From contig JBBDHG010000030.1 in NCBI GenBank assembly GCA_037951165.1, positions 1,061,001 to 1,125,000 of the forward strand: a DNA stretch of 64,000 nucleotides. Reading direction: 5' to 3'. Every line of letters begins with the position of its first letter. Positions within the stretch are counted from its first letter, which is position 1. Below are positions 43,221 through 55,860 of the stretch, piece by piece. The translations under genes and the position numbers were made by a program. The notes beneath the pieces were generated by a model, which did not search any database, was not told the origin of the DNA, and was given only the letters and a program-made list of their open reading frames with translations. Source of the stretch: Lophius americanus (lineage: Eukaryota > Chordata > Actinopteri > Lophiiformes > Lophiidae).

Positions 43221-46180
43221 TCACTACAGTAACAACATCATAACTAAAGTAACGACAATATCTCCACAGTAACCACATCATCATTGCATTAACCATATCA
43301 TCTTGATAGTAACCACACCATCACTACAGTAACCACATTATCACTAGAGTAACCACATCATCTCTACAGTAAGCGCATCATCTCTACAGTAAGCGCATCA
43401 TCTCCACAGTAACCACATCATTGCCATAGTAGCCACATCATTGCCATAGTAGCCACATCATCACTACTGTAACCACATCATCACCAGAGTAACCATATAA
43501 TCTCCACAGTAACCACATCATCACTACAGTAAACACATCATCACTACAGTTACCACATCATCACTACAGTGATCACATCATCTCCACAGTAACCACATGA
43601 TCACTACAGTAACCACATCATCTCCTCAGTAACCACATCACTACTACAGTAACCACATCATCTCCACAGTAACCACATTATTTCCGCAGTAACCAGCTCA
43701 TCTCTACAGAAAGCATATCATCTCCACAGTAACCACATCATCACTAGAGTAACCATATCATCTCCACATTAACCACATCATCACTACAGTAACCACATAA
43801 TCTGCACAGTAACCACTTGAGTACTACAGTAACCACACCATCGATAGAGTAACCAAATCATCTCCACAGTAACCACATCATTGCCATAGTAACCACATCA
43901 TCAATACAGTAACCATATCATAACTACAGTAACCACATCATCACTACATTAACCACATCATCAATACTGTAAGCACATCGTCTCCACAGTAACCGCATCA
44001 TAACTACAGTAACCACATAATCACTACAGTAACCACATCATTACTACAGTAACCACATTATGTTTGCAGTAACCAGCTCATCTCTACAGAAACCATATCA
44101 TCTCCACAGTAACCACACCATCGATAGAGTAACCAAATCATCACTACATTAACGACAATATTAATACAGTAAGCATATCTTCTCCACCGTAACAATATCA
44201 TCTCCACTGTAACCGCAACGTCGCTACAGCAACTACATCGTCTCCACAGTAACCGCATCATCACTACAGCAACCATATCATAACTACAGTAACCACATCA
44301 TCACTACATTAACCACATCATCAATACTGTAAGCACATCGTCTCCACAGTAACCGCATCATAACTACAGTAACCACATAATCGCCACATTAACCACATCA
44401 TCACTAGAATAACCACATCATAGTGACAGTAACCACATCATCACTACAGTAACCACATCAGTGCCACAGTAACCACATTATCACTTCAGTAACCACATAG
44501 TCACTACAGTTACAACATCATCACTACAGTAACCACATCATCACTACAGTAACCACATCATCTCTACAGTAACCACATCATTACTAGAGTAATCGCATCA
44601 TCTCCACAATAACCATATCATCACTAAAGTGACCAAATCATCGCCACAGTAACCACATCATCTCCACAATAACCAAATCATCTCTACAGTAACCACATCA
44701 TCGCCACAGTAACCACTTAATTACTACAGTAACCACACAATCACCACAGTAACCACATCATCGATAGAGTAACCAAATCATCTCCACAGTAACCACACCA
44801 TCACTACAGTAACCACATCATTGCCATAGTATCCACACCATCACTACAGTAACCACATCATCTCCACAGTAACTACATCATCACTACAGTAACCACATCA
44901 TCTCCACTGTAACCACATCATCACCAGAGTAACCATATCATCTCCACAGTAACCACATCATCACTGCATTAAACACATCATCACTACAGTGAACACATCA
45001 TCACTAAAGTAACCACATCATCACTACAGTAACCACATCATCTCCACAGTAACCACTTAATTACTACAGTAACCACAACATCTCAACAGTTACCACATCA
45101 TCATTTAAGTAACCGCATCATCACTACAGTAAGCACATCATCTCCACTGTAACCACTTCCTCACTACAGCAACCACATCATCTCCACAGTAACCGCATCA
45201 TCACTACAGTAACCACATCATCACTACATTAACCACATCATCAATACAGTAACCACATCATCAATACAGTAAGCACATCATCTCCACTGTAACCAAATCA
45301 TCTCCACAGTAACCGCATCATCACTGCAGTAACCACATCATCACTACAGTAACCACATCATCTCCACAGTAACCGCATCATCACTGCAGTAACCACATCA
45401 TCTCCACAATAACCAAATCATCAGTAGAGTAACCCTATCATCGCCACATTAACCACAACATCACTAGAATAACCACATCATAGTCACATTAACCACATCA
45501 TCACCCCAGTAACGCCATCATTACTACAGTGACCACATCCTCTCCATTTTAACCCCATCATCACTACAGTAACCACATCATCTCCACAGTAACCGCATCA
45601 TCACTACAGTAACCACATCATCACTACAGTGACCACATCATCACTACATTAACCACATCATCAATACAGTAAGCACATCATCTCCACTGTAACCACATCA
45701 TCACTACAGTAACCACATCGTCTCGCCAGTAACCACATCATCACTACAGTAACCACATCTTCACTACAGTAACCACATCATCTCCACATTAACCAAATCA
45801 TCACCACAGTAACCACATCATCGATAGAGTAACCAAATCATCTCCACAGTAACCAAACCATCACTACGGTAACCACATCATTGCCATAGTAACCACATCA
45901 TCACTACAGTAACCACATCACCTCCACGATAACTACATTATCACTATAGTAACCACATCATCCCCACTGTAACAACATCATCACTAGAGTAACCATATCA
46001 TCTCCACTGTAACCGCATCATCACTGCAGTAACCACATCATCACTACAGTAACCACATCATCCCTCCACAATAACCAAATCATCACTACAGTAACCACAT
46101 CATCACTACAGTAACCACATCTTCACTACAGTAACCAACTCATCTCCACAATAACCAAATCATCAGTAGAGTAACCACAT
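43221..46180. repeat. First copy of a 3.0-kb block repeated 6,046 bp later
   Basis: This block matches 49,267-52,226. Constant offset marks include CTGCACAG (43,801 and 49,847), the GTTTGCAG/GTTCGCAG monomer near 44,060 and 50,106, and CACCTCCACG (45,919 and 51,965). I noticed single-base differences at 44,065, 44,182, 44,683, 45,104 and 46,044; others may exist. The match ends at 46,180/46,181, where this copy continues with CTTCTCCCC, as at 42,919, and the other with CATCGCC. It holds a 22-bp monomer at about 46,061 and the first GATAGAG monomers of the window. No gene: a short minus-strand open frame at 44,058-44,276 is only repeat sequence. Confidence 0.85.
46061..46082. repeat. 22-bp monomer with CATCCCTCCACAAT
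   Basis: Two extra bases (CCCTCC in place of CTCC) shift the repeat phase by +2. The same monomer occurs in the duplicate block near 52,107 and I saw it nowhere else, so the insertion preceded the 6,046-bp duplication. Confidence 0.75.
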
Positions 46181-47552
46181 CTTCTCCCCAGTAACATCAT
46201 CATCACAAAAGTAACCACATCATCTCCACAGTAATAACATCTTCTCCACAGTAACCACATCATCACTACAGCGATGACATCATCACCGCAGTAACCACAT
46301 CATCACTACAGTGATCACATCATCTCCACAGTAACCACATGATAGCTACAGTAACCACATCATCTCCACAGTAACCACATTACCACGCCAGTAACCACAT
46401 CATCACTACAGTAACCACATCATCTCCTCAGTAACCACATCATCACTACAGTAACAACATCATAACTAAAGTAACGACAATATCTCCACAGTAACCACAT
46501 CATCATTGCATTAACCATATCATCTTGATAGTAACCACACCATCACTACAGTAACCACATTATCACTAGAGTAACCACATAATCTCTACAGTAAGCGCAT
46601 CATCTCTACAGTAAGCGCATCATCTCCACAGTAACCACATCATTGCCATAGTAGCCACATCATTGCCATAGTAGCCACATCATCACTACTGTAACCACAT
46701 CATCACCAGAGTAACCATATCATCTCCACAGTAACCACATCATCACTACAGTAAACACATCATCACTACAGTTACCACATCATCACTACAGTGATCACAT
46801 CATCTCCACAGTAACCACATGATCATTACAGTAACCACATCATCTCCACAGTAACCACATTACCACGCCAGTAACCACATCATCACTACAGTAACCACAT
46901 CATCTCCACAGTAACCACATCATCACTACAGTAACATCATCACTAAAGTAACGACAATATCACTAGAGTAACCACATCATCACTACAGTAACCACATTAT
47001 TTCCAGCAGTAACCAGCTCATCTCTACAGTAACCACATCACTACTACAGTAACCACATCATCTCCACAGTAACCACATCATCACTACAGTAACATCATCA
47101 CTAAAGTAACGACAATATCACTAGAGTAACCACATCATCACTGCAGTAACCACATCATCGCCACAGTGACCACATCATCGCAATAACCACATCATCACTA
47201 GAGTTACCACATCATCTCCACAGTAACCACATCATTACTACAGTAACCAAATCATCACCACAGTAACCACATCATCACTAAAGTAACCACATCATCTCCA
47301 CAGTAACCACATCATCACTAAAGTAACCACATCATCTCCACAGTAACCACATCATTACTACAGTAACCACATCATCACTACAGTAACCACATCATCACCA
47401 GAGTAACCACATCATCACTACAGTAACGACATCATCTCCACAGTAACCACATCATCACTAAAGTAACCACATCATCTCCACAATAATCACATCATCACTA
47501 CAGTAACAACATATTCTCCACAGTAACCACATCATCACTACAGTAACCACAT
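46181..47552. repeat. 69-monomer HOR, 1,372 bp (unit 1)
   Basis: This unit and the next share marks at an offset of exactly 1,372 bp: CTTCTCCCC at 46,181/47,553, CATCTCCTCA at 46,421/47,793 and CGCAATAA at 47,179/48,551. 1,372 = 69 x 20 - 8, the same -8 constant as the core HORs. The unit joins 47-type monomers (CACAAAAG, ATGATAGC, CTCCTCAG), the AAGCGC and CATTGCCATAGTAGCC run, and a 42-type segment with ATGATCATTACAG and CGCAATAA. Confidence 0.8.
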
Positions 47553-49004
47553 CTTCTCCCCAGTAACATCATCATCACAAAAGTAACCACATCATCTCCA
47601 CAGTAATAACATCTTCTCCACAGTAACCACATCATCACTACAGCGACGACATCATCACCGCAGTAACCACATCATCACTACAGTGATCACATCATCTCCA
47701 CAGTAACCACATGATAGCTACAGTAACCACATCATCTCCACAGTAACCACATTACCACGCCAGTAACCACATCATCACTACAGTAACCACATCATCTCCT
47801 CAGTAACCACATCATCACTACAGTAACAACATCATAACTAAAGTAACGACAATATCTCCACAGTAACCACATCATCATTGCATTAACCATATCATCTTGA
47901 TAGTAACCACACCATCACTACAGTAACCACATTATCACTAGAGTAACCACATAATCTCTACAGTAAGCGCATCATCTCTACAGTAAGCGCATCATCTCCA
48001 CAGTAACCACATCATTGCCATAGTAGCCACATCATTGCCATAGTAGCCACATCATCACTACTGTAACCACATCATCACCAGAGTAACCATATCATCTCCA
48101 CAGTAACCACATCATCACTACAGTAAACACATCATCACTACAGTTACCACATCATCACTACAGTGATCACATCATCTCCACAGTAACCACATGATCATTA
48201 CAGTAACCACATCATCTCCACAGTAACCACATTACCACGCCAGTAACCACATCATCACTACAGTAACCACATCATCTCCACAGTAACCACATCATCACTA
48301 CAGTAACATCATCACTAAAGTAACGACAATATCACTAGAGTAACCACATCATCACTACAGTAACCACATTATTTCCAGCAGTAACCAGCTCATCTCTACA
48401 GTAACCACATCACTACTACAGTAACCACATCATCTCCACAGTAACCACATCATCACTACAGTAACATCATCACTAAAGTAACGACAATATCACTAGAGTA
48501 ACCACATCATCACTGCAGTAACCACATCATCGCCACAGTGACCACATCATCGCAATAACCACATCATCACTAGAGTTACCACATCATCTCCACAGTAACC
48601 ACATCATTACTACAGTAACCAAATCATCACCACAGTAACCACATCATCACTAAAGTAACCACATCATCTCCACAGTAACCACATCATCACTAAAGTAACC
48701 ACATCATCTCCACAGTAACCACATCATTACTACAGTAACCACATCATCACTACAGTAACCACATCATCACCAGAGTAACCACATCATCACTACAGTAACG
48801 ACATCATCTCCACAGTAACCACATCATCACTACAGTAACAACATATTCTCCACAGTAACCACATCATCACTACAGTAACCACATCTTCTCCCCAGTAACA
48901 TCATCATCACAAAAGTAACCACATCATCTCCACAATAATCACATCATCACTACAGTAACAACATATTCTCCACAGTAACCACATCATCACTACAGTAACC
49001 ACAT
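47553..49004. repeat. 69-monomer HOR, derived second unit
   Basis: This unit repeats 46,181-47,552, but 40 bp are missing near 48,825 and a 120-bp piece starting CTTCTCCCC is duplicated (48,885 and 49,005). It shares the private base ACATATTCTCC (near 48,844 and 48,964) with unit 1 (near 47,510), where the core has ACATAGTCTCC. A partial third copy continues from 49,005 into the block at 49,267. Confidence 0.7.
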
Positions 49005-49266
49005 CTTCTCCCCAGTAACATCATCATCACAAAAGTAACCACATCATCTCCACAGTAATAACATCTTCTCCACAGTAACCACATCATCACTACAGCGACG
49101 ACATCATCACCGCAGTAACCACATCATCACTACAGTGATCACATCATCTCCACAGTAACCACATGATAGCTACAGTAACCACATCATCTCCACAGTAACC
49201 ACATTACCACGCCAGTAACCACATCATCACTACAGTAACCACATCATCTCCTCAGTAACCACATCA

Positions 49267-52226
49267 TCACTACAGTAACAACATCATAACTAAAGTAACG
49301 ACAATATCTCCACAGTAACCACATCATCATTGCATTAACCATATCATCTTGATAGTAACCACACCATCACTACAGTAACCACATTATCACTAGAGTAACC
49401 ACATCATCTCTACAGTAAGCGCATCATCTCTACAGTAAGCGCATCATCTCCACAGTAACCACATCATTGCCATAGTAGCCACATCATTGCCATAGTAGCC
49501 ACATCATCACTACTGTAACCACATCATCACCAGAGTAACCATATCATCTCCACAGTAACCACATCATCACTACAGTAAACACATCATCACTACAGTTACC
49601 ACATCATCACTACAGTGATCACATCATCTCCACAGTAACCACATGATCACTACAGTAACCACATCATCTCCTCAGTAACCACATCACTACTACAGTAACC
49701 ACATCATCTCCACAGTAACCACATTATTTCCGCAGTAACCAGCTCATCTCTACAGAAAGCATATCATCTCCACAGTAACCACATCATCACTAGAGTAACC
49801 ATATCATCTCCACATTAACCACATCATCACTACAGTAACCACATAATCTGCACAGTAACCACTTGAGTACTACAGTAACCACACCATCGATAGAGTAACC
49901 AAATCATCTCCACAGTAACCACATCATTGCCATAGTAACCACATCATCAATACAGTAACCATATCATAACTACAGTAACCACATCATCACTACATTAACC
50001 ACATCATCAATACTGTAAGCACATCGTCTCCACAGTAACCGCATCATAACTACAGTAACCACATAATCACTACAGTAACCACATCATTACTACAGTAACC
50101 ACATTATGTTCGCAGTAACCAGCTCATCTCTACAGAAACCATATCATCTCCACAGTAACCACACCATCGATAGAGTAACCAAATCATCACTACATTAACG
50201 ACAATATTAATACAGTAAGCATATCTTATCCACCGTAACAATATCATCTCCACTGTAACCGCAACGTCGCTACAGCAACTACATCGTCTCCACAGTAACC
50301 GCATCATCACTACAGCAACCATATCATAACTACAGTAACCACATCATCACTACATTAACCACATCATCAATACTGTAAGCACATCGTCTCCACAGTAACC
50401 GCATCATAACTACAGTAACCACATAATCGCCACATTAACCACATCATCACTAGAATAACCACATCATAGTGACAGTAACCACATCATCACTACAGTAACC
50501 ACATCAGTGCCACAGTAACCACATTATCACTTCAGTAACCACATAGTCACTACAGTTACAACATCATCACTACAGTAACCACATCATCACTACAGTAACC
50601 ACATCATCTCTACAGTAACCACATCATTACTAGAGTAATCGCATCATCTCCACAATAACCATATCATCACTAAAGTGACCAAATCATCGCCACAGTAACC
50701 ACATCATCTCCACAATAACCAAATCATCACTACAGTAACCACATCATCGCCACAGTAACCACTTAATTACTACAGTAACCACACAATCACCACAGTAACC
50801 ACATCATCGATAGAGTAACCAAATCATCTCCACAGTAACCACACCATCACTACAGTAACCACATCATTGCCATAGTATCCACACCATCACTACAGTAACC
50901 ACATCATCTCCACAGTAACTACATCATCACTACAGTAACCACATCATCTCCACTGTAACCACATCATCACCAGAGTAACCATATCATCTCCACAGTAACC
51001 ACATCATCACTGCATTAAACACATCATCACTACAGTGAACACATCATCACTAAAGTAACCACATCATCACTACAGTAACCACATCATCTCCACAGTAACC
51101 ACTTAATTACTACAGTAACCACAACATCTCAACAGTTACCACATCATCACTTAAGTAACCGCATCATCACTACAGTAAGCACATCATCTCCACTGTAACC
51201 ACTTCCTCACTACAGCAACCACATCATCTCCACAGTAACCGCATCATCACTACAGTAACCACATCATCACTACATTAACCACATCATCAATACAGTAACC
51301 ACATCATCAATACAGTAAGCACATCATCTCCACTGTAACCAAATCATCTCCACAGTAACCGCATCATCACTGCAGTAACCACATCATCACTACAGTAACC
51401 ACATCATCTCCACAGTAACCGCATCATCACTGCAGTAACCACATCATCTCCACAATAACCAAATCATCAGTAGAGTAACCCTATCATCGCCACATTAACC
51501 ACAACATCACTAGAATAACCACATCATAGTCACATTAACCACATCATCACCCCAGTAACGCCATCATTACTACAGTGACCACATCCTCTCCATTTTAACC
51601 CCATCATCACTACAGTAACCACATCATCTCCACAGTAACCGCATCATCACTACAGTAACCACATCATCACTACAGTGACCACATCATCACTACATTAACC
51701 ACATCATCAATACAGTAAGCACATCATCTCCACTGTAACCACATCATCACTACAGTAACCACATCGTCTCGCCAGTAACCACATCATCACTACAGTAACC
51801 ACATCTTCACTACAGTAACCACATCATCTCCACATTAACCAAATCATCACCACAGTAACCACATCATCGATAGAGTAACCAAATCATCTCCACAGTAACC
51901 AAACCATCACTACGGTAACCACATCATTGCCATAGTAACCACATCATCACTACAGTAACCACATCACCTCCACGATAACTACATTATCACTATAGTAACC
52001 ACATCATCCCCACTGTAACAACATCATCACTAGAGTAACCATATCATCTCCACTGTAACCGCATCATCACTGCAGTAACCACATCATCAATACAGTAACC
52101 ACATCATCCCTCCACAATAACCAAATCATCACTACAGTAACCACATCATCACTACAGTAACCACATCTTCACTACAGTAACCAACTCATCTCCACAATAA
52201 CCAAATCATCAGTAGAGTAACCACAT
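49267..52226. repeat. Second copy of the 3.0-kb block
   Basis: This block matches 43,221-46,180 at an offset of 6,046 bp. To its left the match continues at an offset of 6,086, because two monomers at about 43,181-43,220 are absent here. Past 52,226 the sequence runs on into ordinary right-zone monomers, so this copy, not the first, has the undisturbed right flank. That suggests the copy at 43-46 kb carries the junction created by the duplication. Confidence 0.8.
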
Positions 52227-55200
52227 CATCGCCACATTAACCACAACATCACTAGAATAACCACATCATAGTCACATTAACCAAATCATCTCCACAATAA
52301 CCACATCAGCACTACAGTAACCACATCATCTCCAGAGTAACTACATTATCACTACAGTAACCACATCATCTCCACTATAACCACATCATCACTAAAGTAA
52401 CCATATCATCTCCACAGTAACCACATCATCACTACATTAACCACATCATCACTACAGTAACCACATCATTGCCATAGTAGCCACATAATTACTACAGTAA
52501 ACACACCATCTCCACTGTAACCACATCATCACCAGAGTAACCATATCATCTCCACAGTAACCACATCATCACTACAGTAAACACATCACTACAGTTACCA
52601 CATCATCACTTAAGTAACCGCATCCTCACTACAGTAACCCAATCATCGCCACAGTAACCGCATCATCACTACATTAACCACATCATCAATACAGTAAGCA
52701 CATCATCTCCACTGTGACCACACGATCACTACAGTAACCACATCATCTCCACAATAACCAAATCATCACTACAGTAACCACATCATCACTACAGTGACCA
52801 CATCTTCACTACAGTAACCACATCATCTCCACAATAACCAAATCATCAGTAGAGTAACCACATCATCGCCACATTAACCACAACATCACTAGAATAACCA
52901 CATCATAGTCACATTAACCACATCAACTCCACAGTGACCACATCATCTCCACAGTAACGCCATCATTACTACAGTGACCACATCCTCTCCATTGTAACCC
53001 CATCATCACTACAGTAACCACATCATCTCCACTGTAACCACATCTTCAATACAGTAACCACATCGTCTCGCCAGTAACCGCATCATCACTACAGTAACCA
53101 CATCTTCACTACAGTAACCACATCATCTCCACATTAACCAAATCATCACCACAGTAACCACATCATCGATAGAGTAACCAAATCATCTCCACAGTAACCA
53201 AACCATCACTACGGTAACCACATCATTGCCATAGTAACCACATCATCACTACAGTAACCACATCACCTCCACGGTAACTACATTATCACTACAGTAACCA
53301 CATCATCTCCACTGTAACGACATCATCACTAGAGTAACCATATCATCTCCACAGTAACCACATCATCACTACGGTAACCACATTATCACTAGAGTAACCA
53401 CATCATCTCTACAGTAACCACATCATCTCCACTGTAACCACATCATCACTACAGTAACCACATCATCACTACAGTAACCACATCATCGACAAATTAACGA
53501 AATCATCTCCACAGTAACCAAATCATCTCCACAGTAACCACCTTATCACTAGAGTAACCACATCATCTCTACAGTAAACGTATCATCTCCACAATAACCA
53601 TATCATCACTACAATAACCACATAATCGCCACAGTAACCACATCATCACTACCGTAACCACACAATCACCAAAGTAACCACATCATCGATAGAGTAACCA
53701 AATCATCTCCACAGTAACCACACCATCACTACAGTAACCACATCATTGCCATAGTAACCACATCATCACTACAGTAACCACATCATCTCCATAGTAACTA
53801 CATTATCACTACAGTAACCACATCATTGCCATAGTAACCACACAATCACCACAGTAACCACATCATCGATAGAGTAACCAAATCATCTCCACAGTAACCA
53901 CATCATCACTACATTAACCACATCATCTCTACAGTAAGCGCATCATCTCCACAGTAACCACACTATCACTACAGTAACCACATCATTGCCATAGTAGCCA
54001 CATCATCACTACAGTAACCACACCATCTCCACTGTAACCACATCATCACCAGAGTAACCATATCATCTCAACAGTAACCACATCATCACTACAGTAAACA
54101 CATCACTACAGTTACCACATCATCACTTAAGTAACCGCATCCTCACTACAGTAACCCAATCATCGCCACAGTAACCGCATCATCACTACATTAACCACAT
54201 CATCAATACAGTAAGCACATCATCTCCACTGTGACCACACCATCACTACAGTAACCACATCATCTCCACAGTAACCGCATCATCACTGCAGTAACCACAT
54301 CATCACTACAGTAACCACATCATCTCCACAATAACCAAATCATCACTACAGTAACCACATCATCACTACAGTAACCACATCTTCACTACAGTAACCACAT
54401 CCTCTCCACAATAACCAAATCATCAGTAGAGTAACCACATCATCGCCACATTAACCACAACATCACTAGAATAACCACATCATAGTCACATTAACCACAT
54501 CAACTCTACAGTGACCACATCATCTCCATTGTAACCCCATCATCACTACATTAACCACATCGTCTCGCCAGTAACCGCATCATCACTACAGTAACCACAT
54601 CTTCACTACAGTAACCACATCATCTCCACATTAACCAAATCATCACCACAGTAACCACATCATCGATAGAGTAACCAAATCATCTCTACAGTAACCAAAC
54701 CATCACTACGGTAACCACATCATTGCCATAGTAACCACATCATCACTACAGTAACCACATCACCTCCACGGTAACTACATTATCACTACAGTAACCACAT
54801 CATCTCCACAGTAACCACATCATCACTACGGTAACCACATTATCACTAGAGTAACCACATCATCTCTACAGTAACCACATCATCTCCACTGTAACCACAT
54901 CATCACTACAGTAACCACATCATCGCCACAGTAACCACATCATCTCCACAATTACCAAATCATCAGTAGAGTAACCACATCATAGTCACATTAACCACAT
55001 CATCACTACAGTAACCACATCATCGACAAATTAACGAAATCATCTCCACAGTAACCAAATCATCTCCACAGTAACCAAACCATCACTACGGTAACCACAT
55101 CATTGCCATAGTAACCACATCCTCACTACAGTAACCACATCACCTCCACGGTAACTACATTATCACTACAGTAACCACATCGTCTCGCCAGTAACCGCAT

Positions 55201-55860
55201 CATCACTACAGTAACCACATCTTCACTACAGTAACCACATCATCTCCACATTAACCAAATCATCACCACAGTAACCACATCATCGATAGAGTAACCAAAT
55301 CATCTCCACAGTAACCAAACCATCACTACGGTAACCAAACCATCACTACGGTAACCACATCATTGCCATAGTAACCACATCATCACTACAGTAACCACAT
55401 CACCTCCACGGTAACTACATTATCACTACAGTAACCACATCATCTCCACTGTAACGACATCATCACTAGAGTAACCATATCATCTCCACAGTAACGACAT
55501 CATCACCACGGTAACCACATTATCACTAGAGTAACCACATCATCTCTACAGTAACCACATCATCTCCACTGTAACCACATCATCACTACAGTAACCACAT
55601 CATCGCCACAGTAACCACATCATCTCCACAATTACCAAATCATCAGTAGAGTAACCACATCATAGTCACATTAACCACATCATCACTACAGTAACCACAC
55701 CATCACTACAGTAACCACATCATCGACAAATTAACGAAATCATCTCCACAGTAACCAAATCATCTCCACAGTAACCAACTTATCACTAGAGTAACCATAT
55801 CATCACTACAGTAACCACATAATCGCCACAGTATCCACATCATCACTACCGTAACCACAC

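Larger units (their letters stand above)
21980..43720. repeat. Core zone: ordered HORs of 42, 47 and 64 monomers
   Basis: The core is partitioned by a rare 17-bp monomer, GTGACCACATCATCGCA followed by ATAACC, seen here at 22,975, 23,892, 24,309, 25,263, 26,535, 27,367, 28,284, 29,441, 30,553, 31,825, 32,657, 33,929, 34,761, 35,693, 36,525, 38,677, 39,949, 40,781, 41,713 and 42,545. The dominant spacings are 832, 932 and 1,272 bp. Each complete unit carries the same four phase-changing monomers: one 17-bp CGCAATAA monomer, two 17-bp GTAACATCATCACTAAA monomers and one 21-bp ATTTCCAGCAG monomer. The net change is -8 bp, so the units are exactly 42, 47 and 64 monomers. Copies agree in almost every base. 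No gene or unrelated sequence interrupts the zone. Confidence 0.85.
37941..43720. repeat. Second unit of the 6,020-bp tandem duplication
   Basis: This unit matches 31,921-37,680, as described for the first. It starts in the run of CACTAAAG/CTCCACAG monomers that follows a CACCACAG monomer in the parent (31,901-31,920). In this copy the run is preceded by AGTAAACACATCATCACTACAG-type monomers, so the junction lies at about 37,921-37,940. Confidence 0.85.

Noticed and set aside
44059..44068. Forkhead-like TATGTTTGC string
   Set aside because: It is a single chance variant of a monomer, and the duplicate at about 50,105 already differs (GTTCGC).
44058..44276. Minus-strand open frame of 72 codons
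   Set aside because: It is a translation of satellite monomers that happen to lack TGA/TAG in one frame. It has a 20-residue period, low-complexity hydrophobic, Arg and Cys content, and no promoter or other gene signal. The wider array is closed in all frames.
50104..50322. Second minus-strand open frame of 72 codons, almost identical to the first
   Set aside because: Its survival is explained by the 6,046-bp duplication of the whole block, not by coding constraint. The differences I saw between the two frames (at 44,065/50,111 and 44,182/50,228) both change residues.
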